This document shows, one piece after another, positions 1 through 5,950 of a stretch of DNA of 60,318 nt. Below the pieces are notes generated by a model, which was not told where the DNA came from, did not search any database, and was given only the letters and a program-made list of their open reading frames with translations. Within the stretch, counting starts at the first letter, position 1; the number at the start of each line of letters is the position of its first letter. Position numbers and translations under genes: made by a program. Source of the stretch: Streptomyces albidus (ex Kaewkla and Franco 2022) (lineage in GTDB: Bacteria; Actinomycetota; Actinomycetes; Streptomycetales; Streptomycetaceae); contig NZ_JACBXA010000009.1 of assembly GCF_013870515.1 (NCBI RefSeq), forward strand, positions 1-60,318, read 5' to 3'.

Positions 1-897
1 ATCCGGGTGCTGCGGGGTCCGTCCGTGCTCGGATGCGTCCGGGTTGGCTCGGGTGCGGTCGATGGCTTCGGCGAGGGGGACGCCGTATCGGGCCAGCCGC
101 AGCGGCAGCCGCATCTGTTCCGGTGCGGTCCGGCGCCAGTTGCGGCCGTAGCGGGCGCGCAGTTGCTCGCGGTAGACGGCCCAGTCCTGCTCGAGGGCCA
201 CGGCGGTCTCGTAGCTGCGCAGCTCCCACAGCTTCATGCGCCGCCACAGGCCGAAGGTGGAGGGGAAGGCCAGCAGCCACCGGGCGAGGCGTACGCCTTC
301 CATGTGCTTGTCGGCGGTGATGTCGGCGATGCGTCCGACCGCGTGGCGGGCGGCTTCCACGGCGACGATGAACAGCACGGGGATGACGGCGTGCATCCCG
401 ACGCCGAGTGCGTCCGGCCAGGCGGCCGCGGCGTTGAAGGCGACGGTGGCGCCGGTCAGCAGCCAGGCGGTCTGACGCAGCAGTGGGAAGGCGATGCGCA
501 GCCAGGTCAGCAGCAAATCGAGCGCGAGCAGGACGACGATGCCGGCGTCGATGCCGATGGGGAAGTACGGGGCGAACTCGCCGAAGCCCTTCCGCTCAGC
601 CAGATCCCGTACGGCGCTGTAGGAGCCGGTGAAGCCGATCGCGGCGATCACCAGCGCTCCGAGCACCACCACGGCGATCAGCAGCCAGCGCACCGTCGAC
701 GGGCCTGTGGCCGGCAGAGGCTGTGCCTCGTCCTGGTCCTCGACGACGGCTGGCAGCGGCTCCCTTGTTGGCGTCTCGGTTCGGGGTGCTGTGTCGGGGG
801 GTGGCGTTGTGGTGAGGGGGCGGCCGTCGACGGCGACCAGGCCGACGCGGGTGGCCGGCTTGGTGCCGTTGCCGGACGTGAGCATGGGGTGCGGCAC
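1..897 (-). CDS. DUF2637-type membrane protein of a conjugative element (3' end off window)
   Basis: The visible 299 codons start at a GTG with GGAG six bases upstream. Residues 1-70 are Pro/Thr-rich and probably cytosolic. Four hydrophobic segments follow at about 71-90, 113-131, 143-161 and 166-185, then an Arg/Trp-rich tail containing WRRTAPEQMRLPLRLARYG. This layout is that of the DUF2637/SpdB-like proteins linked to plasmid spread in Streptomyces AICEs (family knowledge). It is the last visible gene of a leftward operon; transfer (FtsK/TraB-type), replication and integrase genes would be expected further left, outside the window. Family call is by pattern, not by search. Confidence 0.75.
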   Translation of the reverse strand, partial: MPHPMLTSGNGTKPATRVGLVAVDGRPLTTTPPPDTAPRTETPTREPLPAVVEDQDEAQPLPATGPSTVRWLLIAVVVLGALVIAAIGFTGSYSAVRDLAERKGFGEFAPYFPIGIDAGIVVLLALDLLLTWLRIAFPLLRQTAWLLTGATVAFNAAAAWPDALGVGMHAVIPVLFIVAVEAARHAVGRIADITADKHMEGVRLARWLLAFPSTFGLWRRMKLWELRSYETAVALEQDWAVYREQLRARYGRNWRRTAPEQMRLPLRLARYGVPLAEAIDRTRANPDASEHGRTPQHPD

Positions 898-935
898 GGT
901 CAACTCCAGGCAAGATCAGTGGGGTTCAAGGGCGG

Positions 936-1136
936 TCAGGTGGTGGTCTGGCGGTGCTGAGTGATGAGCAGAGCTAGCCAGCGGGCGTTGTTGGTCTGGC
1001 CCGCGTAGGAGCCGTTGGGAGCCCAGGCGTGCCACCACAGGGAGGGACGGCCGTAGAAGCGCTCGATGGTCAGCGCGACCGTGTAGCCCTTCAGGACTCC
1101 GGCCTCGACGGGCAGTTGCTGGACGGCGCCGGTCAC
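936..1136 (-). CDS. Small hypothetical protein of the conjugative operon (66 aa)
   Basis: A GTG start overlaps the TGA of the preceding gene (GTGA), so translation is probably coupled. The product has no membrane segment or signal peptide. It contains YTVALTIERFYGRPSLWWHAW followed by a short polar tail. I do not recognise a family. Its position between a tiny Cys-pair protein and the DUF2637 gene, all on one strand with overlaps, marks it as part of the transfer/spread operon. A longer frame upstream is open but the overlap with the 40-aa gene makes the GTG the better start. Confidence 0.6.
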   Translation of the reverse strand: MTGAVQQLPVEAGVLKGYTVALTIERFYGRPSLWWHAWAPNGSYAGQTNNARWLALLITQHRQTTT

Positions 1137-1255
1137 GAGGTCCTGCCTGCGCGGGAGGGCTGGCAGGTGTGGGTGCGGGCAGCGCGGCGGGCGGCCTTCT
1201 GGTTGCGGTAGGTGCGGCGCCAACCGCAGTCGGGGCAGCGGGTCTTGGCGCTCAT
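1133..1255 (-). CDS. Very small Cys-pair protein (40 aa), mobile-element transfer protein type
   Basis: This 41-codon frame begins with ATG overlapping the stop of the upstream gene (ATGA) and ends in the GTGA overlap with the next gene. The product has CPDCGW near its start and THTC near its end, separated by an Arg/Ala-rich helix (RNQKAARRAARTH), so it may bind one zinc ion. Small proteins with a C-x2-C then H/C ending are common in Streptomyces AICEs and are often named mobile element transfer proteins (family knowledge). Function is unknown. It is short enough to be missed by automatic gene callers. Confidence 0.6.
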   Translation of the reverse strand: MSAKTRCPDCGWRRTYRNQKAARRAARTHTCQPSRAGRTS

Positions 1256-1512
1256 GCGATCCGCCTCCCTCGCAGCGGCAGCACCGCGGCATGGGCCTCG
1301 GCGGTCAGCTGCGGCGCGTACTCGGGCAGCTGGTCGAGCTGGTCGAGGGTGTCGATGAGGACGGACAGCGGCAGCGCCTGGCCGTCGAAGTGAGCTACGA
1401 CGGCGGTGCGGGCAGCGGCCAGCAGCTCGGCGTGGTCGTGCCGCAGCGCGGCCAGCTGCCGGCGCAGGTACGCGGTACTGCTGGCGAGTTCGGTACGTGT
1501 CGGGGTCGACAT
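1252..1512 (-). CDS. Hypothetical protein, helical (86 aa)
   Basis: The ATG at 1512 is chosen because GGAGG lies about ten bases upstream; the frame is open a little further but without support. The product is rich in Ala, Leu and charged residues (YLRRQLAALRHDHAELLAAART), suggesting a helical or coiled-coil N-terminal half, and has a Leu/Asp-rich stretch (LIDTLDQLDQLPEY). There is no recognised domain. Its stop overlaps the start of the 40-aa protein by four bases, so it belongs to the same translationally coupled operon. Confidence 0.6.
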   Translation of the reverse strand: MSTPTRTELASSTAYLRRQLAALRHDHAELLAAARTAVVAHFDGQALPLSVLIDTLDQLDQLPEYAPQLTAEAHAAVLPLRGRRIA

Positions 1513-1617
1513 GAGCGGAGGAACCTCCACAAGTAGGGCGCCACCGGGCCGCGATGAGCCAAGGCGACGGGCACGCGGCCCGGCGGCGTCAGGACGAGCG
1601 AGGGATGAAGGAGGCGG

Positions 1618-1989
1618 TCAGCGGTAGGAGGCGAGGCTGCGCATCACCAGCACGCAGCACGTGATCGCTACCGCGGAGACACCGACGGCGACGGCCACCA
1701 CCGCGACGGACAGCAGCAGCGCGACCACCACGGCACCCACCACCAGCGCACCGGCAGTGCCGACACCGACAGCAGAGGCCTTGAACTGCCCTCGTGAGCT
1801 GGGCTGTTGACCTGAGTCGTGATGCGAGCAGCAGTGCGGCACCGCGGCGGTCGGCGGGGCAGAAGCGACCTGGTGCGCGGACGGAGGCTGAGCCGCTGGC
1901 GCGAGGGAGGCGAACTGCCGCCCCGAGGCGTCGGTCAGGACGTACGCCGGATTCGCGGCCTGCGTCTGCGGACTCTGGAGCTCGGTCAT
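1618..1989 (-). CDS. Small membrane protein of the conjugative operon (SpdB-like position)
   Basis: The 123-residue product has a polar, Gln/Ala/Pro-rich N-terminal half with HCCSHH at about residues 52-57 and one long hydrophobic block at about 72-118 made of Val, Ala and Leu, enough for two membrane helices. Small Streptomyces AICE proteins of this build are known next to spread genes, and the product could be a DUF6251-type protein, but I cannot confirm that. The start overlaps the whiB stop as ATGA. About 100 bases separate it from the next gene downstream, the largest gap inside the operon. Confidence 0.65.
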   Translation of the reverse strand: MTELQSPQTQAANPAYVLTDASGRQFASLAPAAQPPSAHQVASAPPTAAVPHCCSHHDSGQQPSSRGQFKASAVGVGTAGALVVGAVVVALLLSVAVVAVAVGVSAVAITCCVLVMRSLASYR

Positions 1990-2333
1990 GCCGCCTCACT
2001 CCTCGACCGCAGTGCGCGGCGCTCCTGGGCGGTCAATCCGCCGAACACTCCGAACTGCTCGCCATTGGCCTGCGCGCGATCCAGGCATGCGGTCCGTACG
2101 GGGCAGGATTCGCAGATGCTCTTGGCGATCTCGATCGCTGCGGCGTGTTCAGAGAAGAACAGCTCGGTCTCGACCTCGGCGCACGCGGCGCCGGCTTCGA
2201 CAGTGGGGTCGGCTCCCGGTACGGGCGGGCCGCCGGGGCGGCGGTGGTTGGGGTGTATGTGGGTCTGCTTGGCCTGGAGCAGGTGCGGGCGGGAGGAGCC
2301 CACCACGCGGATCGTCACGGGACGGAGGACCAT
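1986..2333 (-). CDS. WhiB-family iron-sulfur transcription factor
   Basis: The 115-residue protein carries the four cysteines of a WhiB [4Fe-4S] cluster: C51, then C74-x2-C77-x5-C83. A GVFGG turn near residue 94 is followed by a basic tail (ERRALRSR). Most chromosomal WhiB proteins have GVWGG; GVFGG is a variant. Family members bind sigma factor or DNA and respond to redox or NO. The first 50 residues are poorly conserved in type and the start is uncertain; the ATG one base after the upstream stop was chosen. Element-borne WhiB proteins may control the element's own transfer genes, which is inference here. Confidence 0.85.
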   Translation of the reverse strand: MVLRPVTIRVVGSSRPHLLQAKQTHIHPNHRRPGGPPVPGADPTVEAGAACAEVETELFFSEHAAAIEIAKSICESCPVRTACLDRAQANGEQFGVFGGLTAQERRALRSRSEAA

Positions 2334-2334
2334 C

Positions 2335-2511
2335 TCAGCGCACCCCCTCACGCTCGAGGAGCGGGCCGGGCGTCCACATGTGGCCGCAGCTCCCGCACAC
2401 CTCACGCGCTGCAGTGCGGCACTGCGAGACGCAAGTCGGGCTCTGGCAACGCGGGCACCGGGCCGATGCACAGGCCGAGCGCTGGTCGTAGAACGGACGC
2501 GTCGACATCAT
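2335..2511 (-). CDS. 58-aa Cys-rich zinc-ribbon-like protein
   Basis: This short frame starts ATGATG, overlapping the TGA of the upstream gene, and ends one base before the whiB ATG, so it is wedged between two coupled genes. It has seven cysteines, with CPRCQSPTC in the middle and CGSCGHMW near the C-terminus, the classical arrangement of a small zinc ribbon. It may bind nucleic acid or act as a cofactor-binding partner for WhiB. No family is recognised. Tight packing in the operon is the main argument that it is real. Confidence 0.6.
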   Translation of the reverse strand: MMSTRPFYDQRSACASARCPRCQSPTCVSQCRTAAREVCGSCGHMWTPGPLLEREGVR

Positions 2512-2879
2512 GCTGCGTCACCGTCCCGACCACTCTTGGGCCCCGCAACGCAGGTGTAGACGCGCACGTTGCGGTCGCCGACCTTGACGTGCGTCTCGAA
2601 GAACCACCAGTCACTGCCCGAAGGCTGAACCAGGGCAACACCACCGGCTCCCCGCGCGATCCGCGCGACTGCCTGGCATCGCTGACCCGGTTCACCGGGA
2701 GCAGAGCAGATCTGTACGCCGATCGCGCCGTCAGTCGGAACCGTCACGTACAACTCGGGAAGGCCCGGAAAGCCTTCGAGAAGGTCCGCAACCAGCCGCA
2801 AGCCTGCGACTGTGCGGGAAGTGCCCAGCTCATCAGGCTGGGCATCGACCGCCACATCGGCGGTACGCTCGTTGAGCAT
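2508..2879 (-). CDS. Hypothetical protein of the conjugative operon (123 aa)
   Basis: The ATG is preceded by GAGGAG eight bases upstream. The product is soluble, mixed alpha/beta in appearance, with GLRLVADLLEGFPGLPELYV in the first half and SDWWFFETHVKVGDRNVRVY near the end. There is no known motif. The stop overlaps the start of the 58-aa Cys-rich gene (ATGA). Similar-sized unknown proteins sit at this place in many Streptomyces AICEs (general family knowledge). It is the first gene after the HTH protein, with about 107 intervening bases that hold no convincing gene. Confidence 0.6.
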   Translation of the reverse strand: MLNERTADVAVDAQPDELGTSRTVAGLRLVADLLEGFPGLPELYVTVPTDGAIGVQICSAPGEPGQRCQAVARIARGAGGVALVQPSGSDWWFFETHVKVGDRNVRVYTCVAGPKSGRDGDAA

Positions 2880-2986
2880 CGTTGAACTCCTCTGGTAAGG
2901 ACTCGCGATGTCGGGCCTCGGTGAGGTCGAGCCGGAGTTGCCGCTCCAGGTCGACCGCTCTCGCCGGGGCCTCTTCCTGTTCGCCC

Positions 2987-3214
2987 TCAGGCGGCGTCGG
3001 CCGTCGGCACCGTGCCCGCATCGAGCAGGTAGGCGTCGAGTGAAGGCCGGGGGATCCGCAGCGTGCCGCGGCCGGCACCCACACGAAGCGCATGCAGCCG
3101 GCCGGCCTCGATCTCGCGATAGACGGTGGCCACGTGCACGTCCAGGAAGTCAGCGACTTCCCTGACTCTCAGGGGGCGCTGATCGTGCTGGTGCGGCTGG
3201 CTGGGCTCGAGCAA
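2987..3214 (-). CDS. Excisionase-like helix-turn-helix protein (MerR-type fold)
   Basis: The product of 75 residues has REVADFLDVHVATVYREIEAG followed by LRVGAGRGTLRIPRPSLDAYL, the typical helix-turn-helix plus wing of excisionase-family DNA-binding proteins. The start is TTG; a perfect AGGAGG six bases upstream decides it. In AICEs such proteins act as Xis/recombination directionality factors or as small regulators. It is the first gene of the leftward operon and faces the GntR gene across a short intergenic region with a tandem repeat, so both are probably controlled there. No integrase is next to it, which leaves the regulator role open. Confidence 0.75.
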   Translation of the reverse strand: MLEPSQPHQHDQRPLRVREVADFLDVHVATVYREIEAGRLHALRVGAGRGTLRIPRPSLDAYLLDAGTVPTADAA

Positions 3215-3271
3215 GGGGAACCTCCTAGAAGGCGCTGCAAGCGCAGGGTGCGCTGCTTTCGCTTACTGTTG

Positions 3272-3298
3272 TAATGCAAGTAGTGCAACTAATGCAAG
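3272..3298. promoter_or_regulatory. Three tandem 9-bp units, candidate operator of the GntR repressor
   Basis: The sequence consists of TAATGCAAG, TAGTGCAAC and TAATGCAAG in direct contact. It lies in the divergent intergenic space between the leftward HTH operon (starts 3214) and the rightward GntR gene (starts 3352). Period-9 spacing would put the units close to one helical turn apart. Binding by the GntR protein is inferred from position only. Confidence 0.45.
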
Positions 3299-3351
3299 TA
3301 CCTGTCTTGGTTTCACTGCCTGGACTGATGTGGCGTCGGTACGATGGCGAG

Positions 3352-3729
3352 ATGCGACAGCTCCCCGAAGACGACCGCCCGAAGTTCGAGCGGCTGGCAG
3401 CTGTTCTTGAGAGCGACATCGCACGCGGTGATCTGAAGGCTGGGGAGCGCCTGCCGCCAGTTCGCGACCTACGAGCGACGTTCCCGGTGTCAGAGGGGAC
3501 CGTCATCCATGCGCTGAGGCTGCTGCGCGAACGAGGCCTCATCTGGCGCGATTCGACTCGTGGACACTTTGTGCGTGAGCCCGTCGATGTCAGTGTCGAG
3601 TCGTCGGACGACCACAGCCCTGAGTACGACGCGATCATGCGTGAGATCCAGGAGATCCGCCGCGATATGAAGCGTCTGACACAGCGGCTGGATGGGATCG
3701 AGAAGGCGGGTCGCGAGTCACGTCCGTGA
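3352..3729 (+). CDS. GntR-family transcriptional regulator, KorSA type
   Basis: From the ATG at 3352 the protein is 125 residues. Its winged helix holds the GntR signature: ARGDLKAGERLPPVRDL, then VSEGTVIHALRLLRERGLI. No effector-binding domain follows; the tail from about residue 95 is a charged helix (REIQEIRRDMKRLTQRLDGIE) likely to dimerise. Short GntR proteins of this form are the KorSA-like repressors that hold AICE transfer or replication activation in check (family knowledge). The frame is open upstream, but the region there contains the tandem-repeat operator, so the later ATG is preferred. Confidence 0.8.
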   Translation: MRQLPEDDRPKFERLAAVLESDIARGDLKAGERLPPVRDLRATFPVSEGTVIHALRLLRERGLIWRDSTRGHFVREPVDVSVESSDDHSPEYDAIMREIQEIRRDMKRLTQRLDGIEKAGRESRP

Positions 3730-3847
3730 GAAGGCTCTCCGTCCTGTCCAGCAACTGTTGGGCTTCACGGCGCACCGCGCGCAGAGCTGCTGCCACCTCA
3801 GCCCGCTCGTTCGGGCGAAGTCGACTTGCCGCGTCTCGCTGTCGCAT
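3635..3847 (-). CDS. Possible small helical protein antisense to the GntR 3' end
   Basis: A 70-codon frame with a coiled-coil-like N-terminal half (RLRPNERAEVAAALRAVRRE, then QQLLDRTESLLTDVTRD) overlaps the last 95 bases of the GntR gene on the other strand. In-frame GTGs lie upstream (3871, 3910), and GGGAGG is close to them. The charged helix looks like protein, the C-terminal part does not. I list it as a weak candidate; it could be an accidental frame. Confidence 0.25.
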   Translation of the reverse strand: MRQRDAASRLRPNERAEVAAALRAVRREAQQLLDRTESLLTDVTRDPPSRSHPAAVSDASYRGGSPGSHA

Positions 3848-3909
3848 GGCCCCGTCATCCTCCCTGCCCACGGCACTTGAGCTGTCGTGAGTAAGAGCAT
3901 GTGGCTTCA

Positions 3910-3952
3910 CGCTGATGGGGACCCGGACACTCTGTCCGGGTCCCCATCAGCG
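3910..3952. terminator. 20-bp perfect stem, 3-nt loop, between convergent genes
   Basis: Bases 3910-3929 pair without mismatch to 3933-3952 around the loop CTC. It lies after the rightward GntR gene and just after the leftward flavoprotein gene, as a bidirectional terminator would. The inner part, CCGGACACTCTGTCCGG, is repeated exactly upstream of the XRE gene at 5846-5862, so it may also be an operator. Confidence 0.75.
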
Positions 3953-3976
3953 GCTGCTTGAACTGCTGTTGCTACG

Positions 3977-4540
3977 TCACTTCACGGCTCTCTCCGCAGC
4001 GTTGAGAATCGCACCCCAAGGCAGGTCGCGGCCGGAAACGCCTTCGCGAGGCTCGTACAACGGCCAGACGTCGCTGCCCTGAATCATCAACACGCCTGCG
4101 CTTTCCAGAGCAGCCACGTGGCTCTTCCACGACGGGTGCCGCGCATGAGCCATGTTGATCCGTGGGAACACGACGACTGAGACGCCCTGCGTGCCGATCG
4201 CCTCATTGACCTGTGTGAGCGCCTGGTTGTCCGAGATCCCCACGGCCAGCTTGGCCACGGTGTTGGCGGAGGCCGGCGCGACCACGTAGCAGTCGACAGG
4301 GGGATGAGGACGTGCCTCGCCTGGCAGGCGTGGCTCATCACGTACAGGCAGAGCCGTGAGCTCCTCGAGCTGCCGCAACTCCCCACTCCTGCGGAGCCAT
4401 TGGCCGGCAGTAGGAGTGAGGGTCACCGCAACCCGCCAACCGCGGTCGAGGGCTGGGACGACGAGCCCGGTGCGGAGTTCTTCCAACCCGCCGGCGCTTG
4501 TACCTACGACTCCCAGGACCGCTTGCCCCTTCGTGTTCAC
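3977..4540 (-). CDS. Flavoprotein (PPC decarboxylase/Dfp-like fold)
   Basis: The 187-residue protein starts with LGVVGTSAGGLEELRTGLV, a Rossmann-like flavin-binding start, and contains PASANTVAKLAVGISDN at about 90-106, which matches the PASANT signature of phosphopantothenoylcysteine-decarboxylase-type flavoproteins. It lacks the DfpB half, so it is not CoaBC. The GTG start overlaps the stop of the XRE gene, and this two-gene pairing of an XRE regulator with a short flavoprotein recurs in Streptomyces (family knowledge). A substrate cannot be named; peptidyl-cysteine decarboxylation or a regulatory role are both possible. Confidence 0.8.
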   Translation of the reverse strand: MNTKGQAVLGVVGTSAGGLEELRTGLVVPALDRGWRVAVTLTPTAGQWLRRSGELRQLEELTALPVRDEPRLPGEARPHPPVDCYVVAPASANTVAKLAVGISDNQALTQVNEAIGTQGVSVVVFPRINMAHARHPSWKSHVAALESAGVLMIQGSDVWPLYEPREGVSGRDLPWGAILNAAERAVK

Positions 4541-5769
4541 TGCACCGCCCTACACCGTTGGGCCATTGAGTAGAGCTCGGACGACCGAGCGCCACCCGTG
4601 ACCGGTGATTGCTTCATCAGGTCCCTCAGCGTCTCTCGAACTCGAGGGTTGTTGCGTACGAGCTGAGGAGACGTCTGTTCCGCCCTACGTAGCTCGGCGA
4701 AGGCGTCGTCGGTCTGACCGGCGAGGCACAGTGCACGACTGTGGTCGATCCGGTGGGAGACACCGCGCTCTGCAGGCATGTGGTCGACGGCTATGTCGCC
4801 GTGCTCGATCACGTACGGGATATTCTCTAAATCGAGCTCGATCGAGAGACGGTGTAGTACTACGTTGGTCGGCCCGAACGATGTCTGCCAGAGGTTCTGA
4901 TCCGAACCGAGGCGCTCCGCAAGGGCTTCCGCGCGGTTGAGCAGGTCGGAGGCGGTGCTCCGGTCCTGATGGCGGGCGGCGGCAACCGCCGCGCGCAGAT
5001 GGATCATCCCGAGCAAGCTCAAGGCGGCAGGATCCTCGTTCTGCACCTGTGATGCGAGCCAGCGCGCCGCAGCGTTGCCCAACTCCAAGGCGTCGTCATA
5101 GCGACCGTTGGCGAGCAGGGCGTGAGTTCCAGAGCGTGCCGCCGAAACCAACGAGAGCGGGTCCTCAGACGCGTCCGCGGCCTGCATCGCGCGCTCGGCG
5201 GCGAGCCAAGACAAGTCAGACTCCCCGACTTTCGCGAGAGTCGTCGCGGCGAGGTGATGCGTGCGTGCTGAGACGGCCCACCCGTGGCGGTGCATCGACT
5301 GTGACCTGGCTGCATCTTCCAGCCCTTGAGCTGTTTGGAGCAGGCCGGGGAGGGCCGACACGACGTGCCCGAGACGGCCCGCCTGATAGTCGTCCCAGCT
5401 GCGTTCCACAACGGACGCAGCGTGCCGAGGCTCGGGGACCTGCGCGTCCGCCGTCGGACCGAACAGCAGCTTCGACAGGCGGCGGGGGCTCATCAGCGCG
5501 TCTCGGACAGCCGGGACATCGTCCAACTTCTTGTCGTCCTCCAGGAGCACGGACTGCCCCAGCAGATCGCCCAGCGGGACACGGAGCACCCGAGCAAGCT
5601 CCGACAGCTTGTCGATTCGAGGTGGTTTTCTGATTCCCCGCTCGATCTTCGCCAGCCAGTCGGTGCTGTGGCCAACGAGCCCAGCTAGCACTTCCTGGGT
5701 GTAGCCACGACGTACGCGGTAAAAAGCGATCCGTTGGCCAATGCTGAGGTGGTCACCAAGACCACGCAT
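4537..5769 (-). CDS. XRE-family regulator with TPR-like C-terminal region
   Basis: The 410-residue product has a classical HTH at residues 10-60 (IGQRIAFYRVRRGYTQE, LVGHSTDWLAKIERGIRKP, then LARVLRVPLGDLLGQ). The remaining 300 residues are helical and Ala/Leu-rich in the style of tetratricopeptide repeats (e.g. ALELGNAAARWL, AFAELRRAEQTSP), which may sense a ligand or protein partner. The ATG at 5769 has GGGGAGG at the right spacing. It is coupled to the flavoprotein gene by a four-base overlap. A 17-bp palindrome 75-95 bases upstream is a good autoregulatory site. Confidence 0.85.
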   Translation of the reverse strand: MRGLGDHLSIGQRIAFYRVRRGYTQEVLAGLVGHSTDWLAKIERGIRKPPRIDKLSELARVLRVPLGDLLGQSVLLEDDKKLDDVPAVRDALMSPRRLSKLLFGPTADAQVPEPRHAASVVERSWDDYQAGRLGHVVSALPGLLQTAQGLEDAARSQSMHRHGWAVSARTHHLAATTLAKVGESDLSWLAAERAMQAADASEDPLSLVSAARSGTHALLANGRYDDALELGNAAARWLASQVQNEDPAALSLLGMIHLRAAVAAARHQDRSTASDLLNRAEALAERLGSDQNLWQTSFGPTNVVLHRLSIELDLENIPYVIEHGDIAVDHMPAERGVSHRIDHSRALCLAGQTDDAFAELRRAEQTSPQLVRNNPRVRETLRDLMKQSPVTGGARSSELYSMAQRCRAVQ

Positions 5770-5844
5770 AGGGCGCCTCCCCTGGACGATTGGTCCGCTG
5801 ACAACGGTAGCTGGGTCGAGAGTGGGGCCGCGGCGTCCATTCGA

Positions 5845-5863
5845 GCCGGACACTCTGTCCGGC
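5845..5863. promoter_or_regulatory. Palindrome upstream of the XRE gene, repeated in the 3910-3952 stem
   Basis: GCCGGACA-CTC-TGTCCGGC is a perfect 8-bp inverted repeat with a 3-base centre. The same 17-base core occurs at 3924-3940 downstream of the flavoprotein gene. Two identical palindromes bracketing an XRE/flavoprotein pair suggest an operator for the XRE protein; binding is inferred. Confidence 0.5.
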
Positions 5864-5950
5864 CATGCATGCCCTAGGTGGGCCCACATACCGCATCCGC
5901 TGAAATTGGTGGCCCCGTCAAGGGTCGGCGGTGACGAACCTTCTCGCCGG

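Noticed and set aside
7..960. Open plus-strand frame opposite the DUF2637 gene
   Set aside because: Composition (Gly/Gln/His-rich, no hydrophobic core) is that of an antisense shadow; the minus strand gives clear membrane helices and an RBS.
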